Of a stretch of 36,820 nucleotides of DNA, positions 13,221-20,077 are shown one piece after another. The notes under the pieces are model-generated. The model made no database searches and was not told the origin of the DNA. It worked only from the letters and a program-made list of their open reading frames with translations. The DNA is from Streptomyces sp. NRRL S-337. GTDB lineage: Bacteria; Actinomycetota; Actinomycetes; Streptomycetales; Streptomycetaceae. The stretch covers positions 1 to 36,820 of the forward strand of contig NZ_JOIX01000075.1 of the NCBI RefSeq assembly GCF_000720175.1, in the 5' to 3' direction. The translations under genes were made by a program, and so were the position numbers. Each line of letters begins with the position of its first letter. Position 1 is the stretch's first letter.

Positions 13221-13889
13221 TCACGACCGTCCTTTGCGTGGGGCACGGCGGCCGCCGAGGGTGTCCGGATCATCCTTGATATCACCTGTCTCGCGAATGC
13301 CCGGACTGTCGCGACGGGCTGGGGTGCGGTGGGTATCGGAGGCCGTTGCGGGGTCGGAGGGGCCGGATGCCAGGTGGTGGAACTCCTCGCCGATCCGGTC
13401 GAGTACGTGCAGTGCGGTGCGTACGTCTGCGGCGGGAAGGTCGGCCAGGCGCTGTCGCAATTCTGCGGCTTCGAAGTCCTGGATGCCGCGTATCACCTTG
13501 GTGCCTTCTGCGGTGAGCTCGATCAAGGACGAGCGGCGGTGTGCGGGATTGGGGGCCGTGACGACCAGACCCAGCTCGGCGGCGTGATTCACCCAGCGCT
13601 GGACCGGCTGCCTGTCGAGCCCCATGGTGCGCGCCAACTGCGGCACCGTGCGCGGGCCTTCGATGCGCAGTGCGTCCAGCAGGGCGTGTTCGCCTGCGGT
13701 CAGGCCCGTGCCGGCGAGCTCGCGCTCCACCGCTCGGACGACCGTGCGGTGCAGTGGCCACAGGCGACGGATGACGCCGTACAGCAATTCTTCGGTGGGA
13801 GTCGCCCGTCCGAAGTTGTCGGAGCCCTCGGCGTCGTCTGCGTCGTCTGCGTCGTCTGCGTCGCGTCGATCCTTCTCAATGACACTCAT
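13221..13889 (-). CDS. MarR-family transcriptional regulator with C-terminal extension
   Basis: ATG 13889 directly follows a perfect palindrome and has no ribosome site, so a leaderless transcript is possible. The core (about residues 30-170) has ELAGTGLTAGEHALLDAL, the recognition unit VPQLARTMGLDRQPVQRWVNHAAELGLV and the wing DPAHRR-like NPAHRRSSLIELTAEG. The 222-residue length exceeds the usual 140-160 because of an Asp/Ala-rich N-terminus encoded by a 9-bp triple repeat (13832-13858) and a polar C-terminal tail. It lies upstream of the hydrolase gene in one operon, the common arrangement for a phenolic- or drug-responsive repressor. Confidence 0.9.
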   Translation of the reverse strand: MSVIEKDRRDADDADDADDAEGSDNFGRATPTEELLYGVIRRLWPLHRTVVRAVERELAGTGLTAGEHALLDALRIEGPRTVPQLARTMGLDRQPVQRWVNHAAELGLVVTAPNPAHRRSSLIELTAEGTKVIRGIQDFEAAELRQRLADLPAADVRTALHVLDRIGEEFHHLASGPSDPATASDTHRTPARRDSPGIRETGDIKDDPDTLGGRRAPRKGRS

Positions 13890-13906
13890 GATGTCATGAT
13901 GACATC
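13890..13906. promoter_or_regulatory. Probable MarR operator
   Basis: GATGTCAT-G-ATGACATC is a perfect palindrome with 8-bp arms, abutting the marR start codon. Size and place fit an autoregulatory MarR site. A half site TGATGTCGT lies just beyond (13908-13916). Confidence 0.65.
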
Positions 13907-14002
13907 GGTGATGTCGTTTGGGGAGGGGTGTGGATGCCGAGAGGTCGGGCTCGCAGGAGCTTGAAGGGGCTTGAAGGGGCTTGAGGCAGGAAGGAGTTGG
14001 GC

Positions 14003-14389
14003 GTGAGGGTGAGGGTGCTGAGGGTGGTGGGGGTGACGACCGCCGTCTATGGGGTGGCGGTGTCGGTTGTCCCTGATCTGTTGGCCCGGCCTTCGGGGTT
14101 GGTCGACGAGGAGGGGCGGACCGCGCCGGCGACCCGGATCTCGTTGCGTCCGCTGGCCTGGCGGGATGCGGCGAGTGGGCTGGCACTGGCGCTGGCGCCC
14201 GAGGGTCCGGCGCTGCGTACCGCCGCGTACGTCCGGATTGCGGCGGACCTCGGGGACGCGGTCCTGCTCGGCCTGACGTTGCCGGACCGCGACCGGAGGC
14301 GGAAGGCGGTGGCGGTGTCCGTGGGGTGGGGCGCGTTGTCGGTGCTCGGCCTGCTGGGCGGGGGCAGGGCGAGGCGGGACGGCGGGTAG
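14003..14389 (+). CDS. Small membrane protein with about four helices
   Basis: GTG 14003 has AAGGAG six bases upstream and is preferred to a TTG six bases earlier. The 128-aa product has hydrophobic segments near residues 5-25, 52-66, 72-95 and 100-120. The central motif LRPLAWRDAASGLALALAPEG resembles the DUF4267-type group of small integral membrane proteins; that match is tentative. Just upstream is a 10-bp triple repeat (CTTGAAGGGG units, about 13963-13987). It runs into the convergent kinase gene 14 bases later with no terminator visible. Confidence 0.7.
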   Translation: MRVRVLRVVGVTTAVYGVAVSVVPDLLARPSGLVDEEGRTAPATRISLRPLAWRDAASGLALALAPEGPALRTAAYVRIAADLGDAVLLGLTLPDRDRRRKAVAVSVGWGALSVLGLLGGGRARRDGG

Positions 14390-14403
14390 GGCAGGGAGGG
14401 GCG

Positions 14404-15060
14404 TCAGTCGGTCTGTGGGGGTGGGGCTTCCTCGGGGGTGAAGGTGATGACCAGGTCGGCGCGGTGCCGGGTCGTCGCCACTACGCGGGCGTTGGCCTCG
14501 TCCGAGGCGTGCACGAAGCGCTCGGCGTCTGCGCGGGCGCGGCCGAAGCGCTCGTGACGGTCGATCAGCCGCCGGACCCGCTCCTCGGTGTCCAGCTCCA
14601 CGTACCAGACCTCGTCGAGCAGCTCGTGCACCCGCGCCCAGGGACCTGAGTCGAGGAGGAGGTAGTTGCCCTCGGTGACGATGAGGGGGACGTGAGGCGC
14701 TACGGGAATGCTGCCCGCGACCGGTTCCTCGATGTGGCGGTCGAAGGCGGGGGCGTAGACGGCGGTGTCCGGCTCGGGGGAGCGCAGGCGGCTCAGCAGT
14801 GCCGCGTATCCGGCCGGGTCGAAGGTGTCGGGTGCGCCCTTGCGTTCCGTACGGCCGAGGCGGCGCAACTCCGCCTCGGCGAGATGGAAACCGTCCATCG
14901 GGACCAGCGCCGCCTGGCCGGACAGCCCCGCCACCAGGTGGGCGGCGAGGGTGGACTTACCGGAACCGGGTGGGCCGGTGATGCCGAGCAGCCGGCGCTC
15001 GGTGGGGCGTGCGGAACCGGCGAGTCTGCGGGCGCGGGACAGGAGGTGCTGGAGGTCCAT
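14404..15060 (-). CDS. P-loop nucleoside/nucleotide kinase family protein (uridine kinase-like)
   Basis: The 218-aa product carries Walker A GPPGSGKST at about residue 28, the acceptor-site motif PMDGFHLAEAELRRLGRTERKGAPDTFD, AFDRHIEEPV and TEGNYLLLDSGPW. The lid/base region is RHERFGR. This is the phosphoribulokinase/uridine kinase/PanK superfamily as in nucleoside/nucleotide kinase family proteins of actinomycetes. The sugar or nucleoside substrate cannot be named. The ATG at 15060 lies in a GGTGCACC palindrome and has only a weak ribosome site. Confidence 0.88.
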   Translation of the reverse strand: MDLQHLLSRARRLAGSARPTERRLLGITGPPGSGKSTLAAHLVAGLSGQAALVPMDGFHLAEAELRRLGRTERKGAPDTFDPAGYAALLSRLRSPEPDTAVYAPAFDRHIEEPVAGSIPVAPHVPLIVTEGNYLLLDSGPWARVHELLDEVWYVELDTEERVRRLIDRHERFGRARADAERFVHASDEANARVVATTRHRADLVITFTPEEAPPPQTD

Positions 15061-15137
15061 GGTGCACCCATGGTGCCTGACGGGAGGGGGTGGGGTGGGC
15101 GCCCCTCTGGCCGTGGCTGTCGTGGCTGTCGGGGCTG

Positions 15138-15665
15138 TCAGGTCCGGTATTCCATGCCGTATTTCGCGCCGATGTGGTTGAGGCGGTCGAGGTCGGGACG
15201 GCCGTCCTTCATGGTGACCGGGTCGGCCTCGAACATGTCCTCCATGAACGTGTCCCAGCCGCCCGGCGAGGAGATCTGCAGGCAGCGGGCGGGCGGCTGG
15301 GAGGCGTTGCGCAGCGCGTGCGGTACGCCGTGCGGCAGCAGCACGCACATGCCGGGGGTCAGGCGGTGGGTGGCCCCGTCGAAGTCGACCTCCATCTCGC
15401 CCTCCAGTACGTAGACGAACTCATCGGCCTGGTGGTGGATGTGGGGCGGGATGTCCACGTGGAGCCGGTTCTCCAGGATGGCGAGCCGGCCCTCGGTGTC
15501 GCTGGTGCGGGCCTTGACGGCGAGGCCGGGCGGCAGGGGGACGCGTCCTGGCCGTCGGTCGCCGGGCCGGAGGGTGAAGAAGCGGGCTCGGGAGGGGGAG
15601 GGGGAGGAATCTGGCAGGGGGTGGGGCGTGGAGTGGGGAAGGGGGTCGGGCGTGGAGTGGGGCAT
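15138..15665 (-). CDS. Cupin-domain protein (quercetinase-like)
   Basis: ATG 15665 is chosen because AAAGGA lies upstream; an in-frame TTG at 15698 would overlap that site. The 175-aa protein has one conserved beta-barrel with metal-binding motif 1 HIHHQADEFVYVLEGEMEV (two His and Glu) and motif 2 PHGVPHALRN (His). This fits mono-cupin dioxygenases or isomerases. The first 20 residues are Ser/Pro repeats (HSTPDPLPHSTPHPLPDS), probably disordered. It is divergent from a TetR gene, with a palindrome in between, so it is a likely target of that repressor. Confidence 0.88.
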   Translation of the reverse strand: MPHSTPDPLPHSTPHPLPDSSPSPSRARFFTLRPGDRRPGRVPLPPGLAVKARTSDTEGRLAILENRLHVDIPPHIHHQADEFVYVLEGEMEVDFDGATHRLTPGMCVLLPHGVPHALRNASQPPARCLQISSPGGWDTFMEDMFEADPVTMKDGRPDLDRLNHIGAKYGMEYRT

Positions 15666-15711
15666 GGGGTCCCTGGTCCTTTCATCGAAGGAAGGCAAGC
15701 CAGAAGCTGAA

Positions 15712-15728
15712 ACGGAATCCGGTTCCGT
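15712..15728. promoter_or_regulatory. Probable TetR operator in the divergent cupin/TetR gap
   Basis: ACGGAA-TCCGG-TTCCGT is a palindrome with 6-bp arms, the usual size for TetR dimers, in the 91-bp space between the two divergent start codons. Confidence 0.6.
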
Positions 15729-15756
15729 ATCGGGAGCGTAGCAGTAGCATCGGCGT

Positions 15757-16416
15757 GTGGCACGCTCCTCCTCGTCTTCGACTTCCTCGTCCGCCTCGTC
15801 CGCCCCCGCCGCCCCGTCCTCTTCGGGGCCTTCGGGCGCTTCGGGCGCCTCGGTGTCCTCGACTCCTCAGCGCAGGCCGCGCGCGGATGCCGAACGCAAC
15901 CGCGCCCGTGTCCTCGAAGCCGCGCGGGAGGTCTTCCGTGCGCGCGGTGACGAGGCGCAGATGCCGGAGGTCGCGCGGGCGGCAGGGGTGGGCATCGGAA
16001 CGGTCTACCGGCATTTCCCCAGCCGGGCCGCCCTGATCGCCGCCGTGGGGGAGCAACGGCAGGCGGAGATCGTGGAGTTCGGGCGCGGCCGCTGTCTGGC
16101 GAGTGCGACGGCGGCGGAGGGGCTGGTCGCGTTCGTCGAGCACATCGGGGAGGTGCTCGACGCGGAACGAGGGTTGTCGGCGTCCATCGAGGCGGCGTTC
16201 GGATCCACCGAGCCGACGGGGGAGGGGCGGGCGCAGGCCGAGGCGGTCGCCGGCCAGCTGCTCGCCCGGGGGAAGGAAGAGGGCACGGTGCGCGCGGACG
16301 CCGAGGTCGGCGATGTGGTGATGATCGTGTGCGGGCTGGCGGCGGTGATCCGTCATGACGCGGGGGACTGGCGCCGTTATGTGCGGACCGCGTGTGCGGG
16401 GCTGCGGGAGTCGTAG
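15757..16416 (+). CDS. TetR-family transcriptional regulator
   Basis: GTG at 15757 starts a 219-aa protein. The first 40 residues are Ser/Ala rich and low in complexity, so the true start could be later. The HTH is canonical: ADAERNRARVLEAAREVFRARG, then MPEVARAAGVGIGTVYRHFPSRAALI. The C-terminal ligand domain spans residues 100-215. The related SCO-type regulators with a TVYRHFPSR motif often control oxidoreductases. Divergence from the cupin gene and the shared palindrome suggest it represses that gene and itself. Confidence 0.92.
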   Translation: MARSSSSSTSSSASSAPAAPSSSGPSGASGASVSSTPQRRPRADAERNRARVLEAAREVFRARGDEAQMPEVARAAGVGIGTVYRHFPSRAALIAAVGEQRQAEIVEFGRGRCLASATAAEGLVAFVEHIGEVLDAERGLSASIEAAFGSTEPTGEGRAQAEAVAGQLLARGKEEGTVRADAEVGDVVMIVCGLAAVIRHDAGDWRRYVRTACAGLRES

Positions 16417-16422
16417 GGACGG

Positions 16423-16489
16423 CGGCAGCAGGGGCGGCAGGAGCAGGAGCGGTGCCGCGAGTGTGGTGCGGGGGCCGCCCCTGCTGCCG
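16423..16489. terminator. Long-loop hairpin between convergent TetR and methyltransferase genes
   Basis: 16423-16438 and 16474-16489 are exact 16-base reverse complements (CGGCAGCAGGGGCGGC arms) around a 35-base loop. It fills the gap between two stop codons, so a bidirectional terminator is likely. Confidence 0.75.
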
Positions 16490-16501
16490 GAGCGCTACGG
16501 G

Positions 16502-17740
16502 TCAGGGCGTGCCTGCGGGCGCCGTGCGGTGGGCGAGGCCCAGGCGCCAAAGGGACGTCACTTCGGCCATGCGGGCCACGTGGAGCGGGTCCGAGGTGTC
16601 ACGGGCGCGGGGGTGCCGTGGGGCGATGTCGAGGCGGCCGAGGACGGTGAGGCCCGCTTCGGCGATGGTGTCGAGGAGTTCGGTGCGCGGGCGCAGGCCG
16701 AGGTGTTCCGCGAGGTCGGAGAGGATCAGCCAGCCTTCGCCGGTCTCGGTGAGGTGGTCGGCGAGGCCGTTGAGGAAGCCGTGCAGCATGCGGTTGCCGG
16801 GGTCGTAGACCGCGTGCTCCACGGGGGACGTCGGTTTCGCGGGCACCCATGGAGGGTTGCAGACGATCAGGGGGGCGCGGCCGGAGGGGAACAGGTCGGC
16901 CTCGACCACCTCGACCCGGTCGGCGACGCCCAGCCGTTCGGTGTTCTCGCGGGCGCAGGCCAGGGCGCGGGGGTCCTGGTCCGTGGCCACGACCCGGCGT
17001 ACGCCGCGCCGGGCGAGGACCGAGGCCAGTACGCCGGTGCCGGTACCGATGTCGAACGCCAGGTCCTGGGAGGGGAGGGGGGCCTCGGCGACCAGGTCGA
17101 CGTACTCGCCGCGGGCGGGGGAGAAGACGCCGTAGTGGGGATGGATCCGGTCGCCGCCGAGCGCCGGGATCTCCACGCCCTTCTTGCGCCATTCGTTGGC
17201 GCCGATCAGGGCGAGGAGTTCACGGAGGGAGACGAGGGAGGTGGTGGGGTTCGCGTCCGTGGCCGTAGCTGTGTCCGCGTCCGTGATGGGCGCATCCGGG
17301 GTCATGGGCTCACCCGGGACGGAGTCCTGGGCAGGGGCCCCGTAGGCCCTGGTGCAGGCCTCGCGGACGTCGGGGGCGCGGTGCAGGGGGACGGCGTACG
17401 ACGCATCGAGGGGGATCAGCAGCATGCCCAGGATGCGGGCGCGGTGGTTCTGCGCGGCGCGGTGCACATGGAACGCCTGGGTGGCATCGGCGGGCAGCGG
17501 TTTGCCGGGGCGGCGGTCGATGCGGCGGGCCATTGCCGTCAGGAGCTGGCGGGCGTTGTGGAAGTCGCCGCGCCACAGCAGGGCGGTGCCCTCACACGCG
17601 AGTTTGTAGGCGTCGTTGGCCCGGGTCCGGTCGTCGGCGATGACGACGCGGCGGGGTGGCGGGGAGCCGTTCTCGGAGTGCCAACGGGCGGAACGGGGCT
17701 GGTCGGCCTCGGTCCAATGGACGACCGGCGGTTGGTTCAC
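16502..17740 (-). CDS. PrmB/HemK-like N5-glutamine methyltransferase family protein
   Basis: GTG 17740 with GAGG upstream begins a 412-aa protein. An N-terminal helical domain (1-165) is followed by an acidic linker. The Rossmann SAM-binding core has AFDIGTGTGVLASVLARRG (motif I), VVATDQDPRALACARENTERLG (motif II) and VCNPPWVP (motif IV). NPPW is the diagnostic motif of methyltransferases acting on planar nitrogen such as glutamine in release factors (PrmC) or ribosomal protein L3 (PrmB). HPHYGVFSPARGEYV is typical of the PrmB-like branch in Streptomyces. The exact substrate is not deducible. Confidence 0.85.
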   Translation of the reverse strand: MNQPPVVHWTEADQPRSARWHSENGSPPPRRVVIADDRTRANDAYKLACEGTALLWRGDFHNARQLLTAMARRIDRRPGKPLPADATQAFHVHRAAQNHRARILGMLLIPLDASYAVPLHRAPDVREACTRAYGAPAQDSVPGEPMTPDAPITDADTATATDANPTTSLVSLRELLALIGANEWRKKGVEIPALGGDRIHPHYGVFSPARGEYVDLVAEAPLPSQDLAFDIGTGTGVLASVLARRGVRRVVATDQDPRALACARENTERLGVADRVEVVEADLFPSGRAPLIVCNPPWVPAKPTSPVEHAVYDPGNRMLHGFLNGLADHLTETGEGWLILSDLAEHLGLRPRTELLDTIAEAGLTVLGRLDIAPRHPRARDTSDPLHVARMAEVTSLWRLGLAHRTAPAGTP

Positions 17741-17901
17741 CGAATGTGCCTCGCGTGTGTGGTTCGGACCCGGCCCGTGGGGCGCCGACGGGCGCTGCCT
17801 GCCCCGCCCGCGGGGGCGGCCGTACTGACGTGGCCGCATACGCGGGTGGCGGTTGGGTGGGCTGTGACGCTCGACTCTACTCCGTATCGGTGCCGCCTCG
17901 G

Positions 17902-18504
17902 TCAGTCGATGCCGAAGGGGGCGGCGTAGCGGACCGTGCCGCGCGGGGGTATGGAGCCGTCGAGGGAGAGTGCGAGGAAGGCCTCGTCCGGCCAGGGCTG
18001 TGGGGGAAGGATGCCGAACCGGCTCGCGGCCGGGGCGAAGCCGAAGCGTGGGTAATACGGCGGGTGGCCGAGCACGATCGCGGTGCGCTCGCCGGCCGCG
18101 CGCGCCGCGTCGAGGAGCGCCCGGATCACGGCACTGCCCGCACCGGACTTCTGGTGTGCGGGAAGCACCGTGCAGGGGGCGAGCGCGACGGCGGGTACGT
18201 CGTCGACATGGCAGCGGGTCAGCAGGGCATGGGCGGCCGGGGTGCCGTCCGGGGCGTCGGCGACGTACGAGAGTCCGGGCAGCCAGGCCGACCGGTCACG
18301 GCGCAGGGCATCGACGAGGTCCGCCTCTTCGGCCGTGTCGAAGGCCGCGAGGTTGATCCGGCGGACGGCCGGTATGTCCTCGGTCGATTCCGGGCGGGTG
18401 GGCCAGGCGAGCCGGGCCGCGGTCGCGGGGCTCGCTGCGGCGGACGGGCTCGCTGCGGCGGCCGGCTCGGGTGCGTCGTCGGTGCTGCTGCTCATGTCCT
18501 TCAT
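17902..18504 (-). CDS. GNAT-family N-acetyltransferase (YhbS-like)
   Basis: About 200 residues; ATG 18504 or ATG 18495 could be used, and GAAGGAC lies very close to the latter. The acetyl-CoA loop is VLPAHQKSGAGSAVIRALLDAARAAGERTAIVLGHPPYYPRFGF, with the Q-x-x-G-x-G/A signature and the YYPRFGF ending typical of YhbS. VALAPCTVLPAHQ is the core beta-strand. The first 30 residues are Ala/Ser/Pro rich. Substrate unknown. It is followed by a 160-bp gap (17741-17901) with no clear signals before the methyltransferase gene. Confidence 0.88.
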   Translation of the reverse strand: MKDMSSSTDDAPEPAAAASPSAAASPATAARLAWPTRPESTEDIPAVRRINLAAFDTAEEADLVDALRRDRSAWLPGLSYVADAPDGTPAAHALLTRCHVDDVPAVALAPCTVLPAHQKSGAGSAVIRALLDAARAAGERTAIVLGHPPYYPRFGFAPAASRFGILPPQPWPDEAFLALSLDGSIPPRGTVRYAAPFGID

Positions 18505-18616
18505 CGTCGCAGCGGGGTCTGACAACGTGCCAGGAGCTTTCCGCCCGTGCGGGCGGGCCTCGACCGGCCGGCCCCTGCCCGGGGTCCGGCCTCCGCCCTC
18601 CGCCCTTGCCCCCGCC

Positions 18617-19288
18617 TCAGTGGGCGGTGTGGCGTTGCGGGCGGCGTACCAGATAAGCGGCGGCCGATCCGGCGGCGAAGAGGGCGACGACCGAGAGTGC
18701 GGTGCTCATCCAGGACGTGCCGAGCCAGTGGCCGCCGAAGTAGCCGAGGCTCACGCTGTACGCCGCCCAGGCCAGGCCGGCCAGTGCGGACCAGGGGAGG
18801 AACTCGCGGACCGTACGGTGCGCGACGCCGGCACCGAGGCTGACCACGGACCGTCCGGCCGGGGCGAAGCGGGCCAGTACGACGAGGCCGCCACCGCCGC
18901 GGGTCAGCGCCGCGCCGAGGCGTTCCTGCGCGGCGGTGAGGCGCCGGGAGCGGCTGATGGCCCGGTCGAAGCGGTCGCCGCCGCGCCAGGCGAGCCGGTA
19001 GGCGACCATGTCGCCCAGTACCGACGCGGTGGCCGCGCAGACCACCAGGGAGATGACCTCGGCGAGGTGGGTCCCCCCGTGGACGGACGAGGCCATTTCG
19101 ACCGCGTCACCGGCGGTGGTGCCCGCAGCCGTGGTCCCCGCGGCCGTGGTGCCGGCGGCCGTAGTGGCCGCGGCGATCACCAGGACGCCGCTCGGCAGGA
19201 TCGGGACGAACACATCGAGCAGGATCGAAAGACTGACGATCACATACAACCAAGGGGTGCCACTGAGGGACCCCAGGCTTTCCAACAA
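18617..19288 (-). CDS. DedA-family membrane protein (VTT domain)
   Basis: A TTG at 19288 with GAGAAGGA just upstream starts the 223-aa protein. Helices lie at about 12-40, 78-95, 130-150, 165-182 and 190-212. The segment RFAPAGRSVVSLGAGVAHRTVREFLPWSALAGLAWAAYSVSLGYFGG is the conserved DedA signature with the Arg-x-x-P-x-G-R motif. DedA proteins act as lipid-carrier flippases or in membrane homeostasis. Odd point: after the first helix, where DedA proteins usually show a conserved PGE-type loop, there is a repeated TTAAG stretch from 15-bp tandem units (19118-19177). Confidence 0.88.
   Translation of the reverse strand: MLESLGSLSGTPWLYVIVSLSILLDVFVPILPSGVLVIAAATTAAGTTAAGTTAAGTTAGDAVEMASSVHGGTHLAEVISLVVCAATASVLGDMVAYRLAWRGGDRFDRAISRSRRLTAAQERLGAALTRGGGGLVVLARFAPAGRSVVSLGAGVAHRTVREFLPWSALAGLAWAAYSVSLGYFGGHWLGTSWMSTALSVVALFAAGSAAAYLVRRPQRHTAH
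19118..19177. repeat. 15-bp tandem repeat, about four units, inside the DedA gene
   Basis: Units at 19118, 19133, 19148 and 19163 (such as GGTCCCCGCGGCCGT) encode TTAAG repeats. The reading frame is kept because the period is a multiple of three. Confidence 0.8.
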
Positions 19289-19533
19289 CGTCCTTCTCCC
19301 GGTCCGAACCCCGCCGCGACGTCGCTCGGTGCGGCAGGGGCGGCTTTACGGCCATACAGCGTACGCCTGGCCCTTTCGGCCGGGATGTCCGGCCCCCGCC
19401 CGCGGGGCGTGCGTACGCCGCGGCCGGTACGCGTACATACGCCGCGGCCCGTACGCATGCATACGCCACGGCCCGTACGGCGGAGGTGCCGTACGGGCCG
19501 TGGAAGCAGGCGCAGCAGTTGCCCGAAGGGGCA
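19289..19533. other. Intergenic region with 24-bp tandem repeats and doxX terminator
   Basis: No gene seen. Three 24-bp units run head to tail at 19407-19430, 19431-19454 and 19455-19478, each ending in CGGCC(C/G)GTAC. The promoter of the DedA gene should be in the left half, but I see no clear hexamers. Confidence 0.6.
19466..19503 (-). terminator. Terminator of the DoxX gene
   Basis: A 16-bp perfect stem (CCACGGCCCGTACGGC with its complement) closes the loop GGAGGT, starting 31 bases beyond the DoxX stop codon. Confidence 0.85.
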
Positions 19534-19998
19534 TCAGATGGCGGAGGGCTCCCCCTGGGCGGCCGGGGCCGGCTCCTGGTTGCGGTCGCCGAAGAAGACG
19601 CGGTCGAGCGCCCAGGCGCCGGGGCCGGTGAAGAAGATCAGCAGGAAGGCCCAGCAGAACATCGCCGACGCCTCACCGCCGTTCTGGATCGGCCACAGCG
19701 CGCTGCCCTGGTGGACGGAGAAGTACGCGTACGCCATCGAACCGGAGCTGACCAGCGCCGCGGCGCGGGTGCCCAGGCCGAAGAGCACCAGGATGCCGCC
19801 GGCCAGCTGGATCACTGCGGCGTACCAGCCGGGCCAGGCGCCGGTGGGGACGGTGCCGCCCTGGCCCATCGCACCACCCAGGACGCCGAAGAGCGACGAG
19901 GCGCCGTGGCAGGCGAAGAGCAGGCCGACGACGACGCGGAAGAGTGCGAGCACGTGCGGCGTCGCTCTCTGGGTGAACGAGTTCAGCGGTGCTGACAT
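19534..19998 (-). CDS. DoxX-family membrane protein
   Basis: ATG 19998 has TAGGAG upstream. The 154-aa protein has four helices (about 18-36, 58-78, 82-98 and 110-128), and the signature ALFRVVVGLLFACHGASSLFG is the DoxX/SURF4-like start. IQLAGGILVLFGLGTRAAALVSSGSMAYAYF and the final LIFFTGPGAWALDRV complete the fold. Actinomycete DoxX proteins (as in the mycobacterial membrane oxidoreductase complex) take part in redox protection. The gene is monocistronic, with its own promoter and terminator, and the promoter overlaps an iron-box-like palindrome. Confidence 0.92.
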   Translation of the reverse strand: MSAPLNSFTQRATPHVLALFRVVVGLLFACHGASSLFGVLGGAMGQGGTVPTGAWPGWYAAVIQLAGGILVLFGLGTRAAALVSSGSMAYAYFSVHQGSALWPIQNGGEASAMFCWAFLLIFFTGPGAWALDRVFFGDRNQEPAPAAQGEPSAI

Positions 19999-20043
19999 GT
20001 GGGGAGCTCCTACGGTTTCTGGGGACGTTGGGAACCGCGGAGC

Positions 20044-20075
20044 ATAGGTTAGGGGTACCTAACCAGTACTTGCAA
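20044..20075 (-). promoter_or_regulatory. doxX promoter with iron-box-like operator
   Basis: On the minus strand TTGCAA (20070-20075) and TAACCT (20046-20051) are 18 bases apart, giving a good -35/-10 pair about 41 bases before the start codon region. The stretch 20044-20062 reads ATAGGTTAGGGGTACCTAA, 15 of 19 matches to the IdeR/DmdR1 iron-box consensus TTAGGTTAGGCTAACCTAA. It covers the -10 and spacer, the usual place for repression. Confidence 0.6.
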
Positions 20076-20077
20076 GT

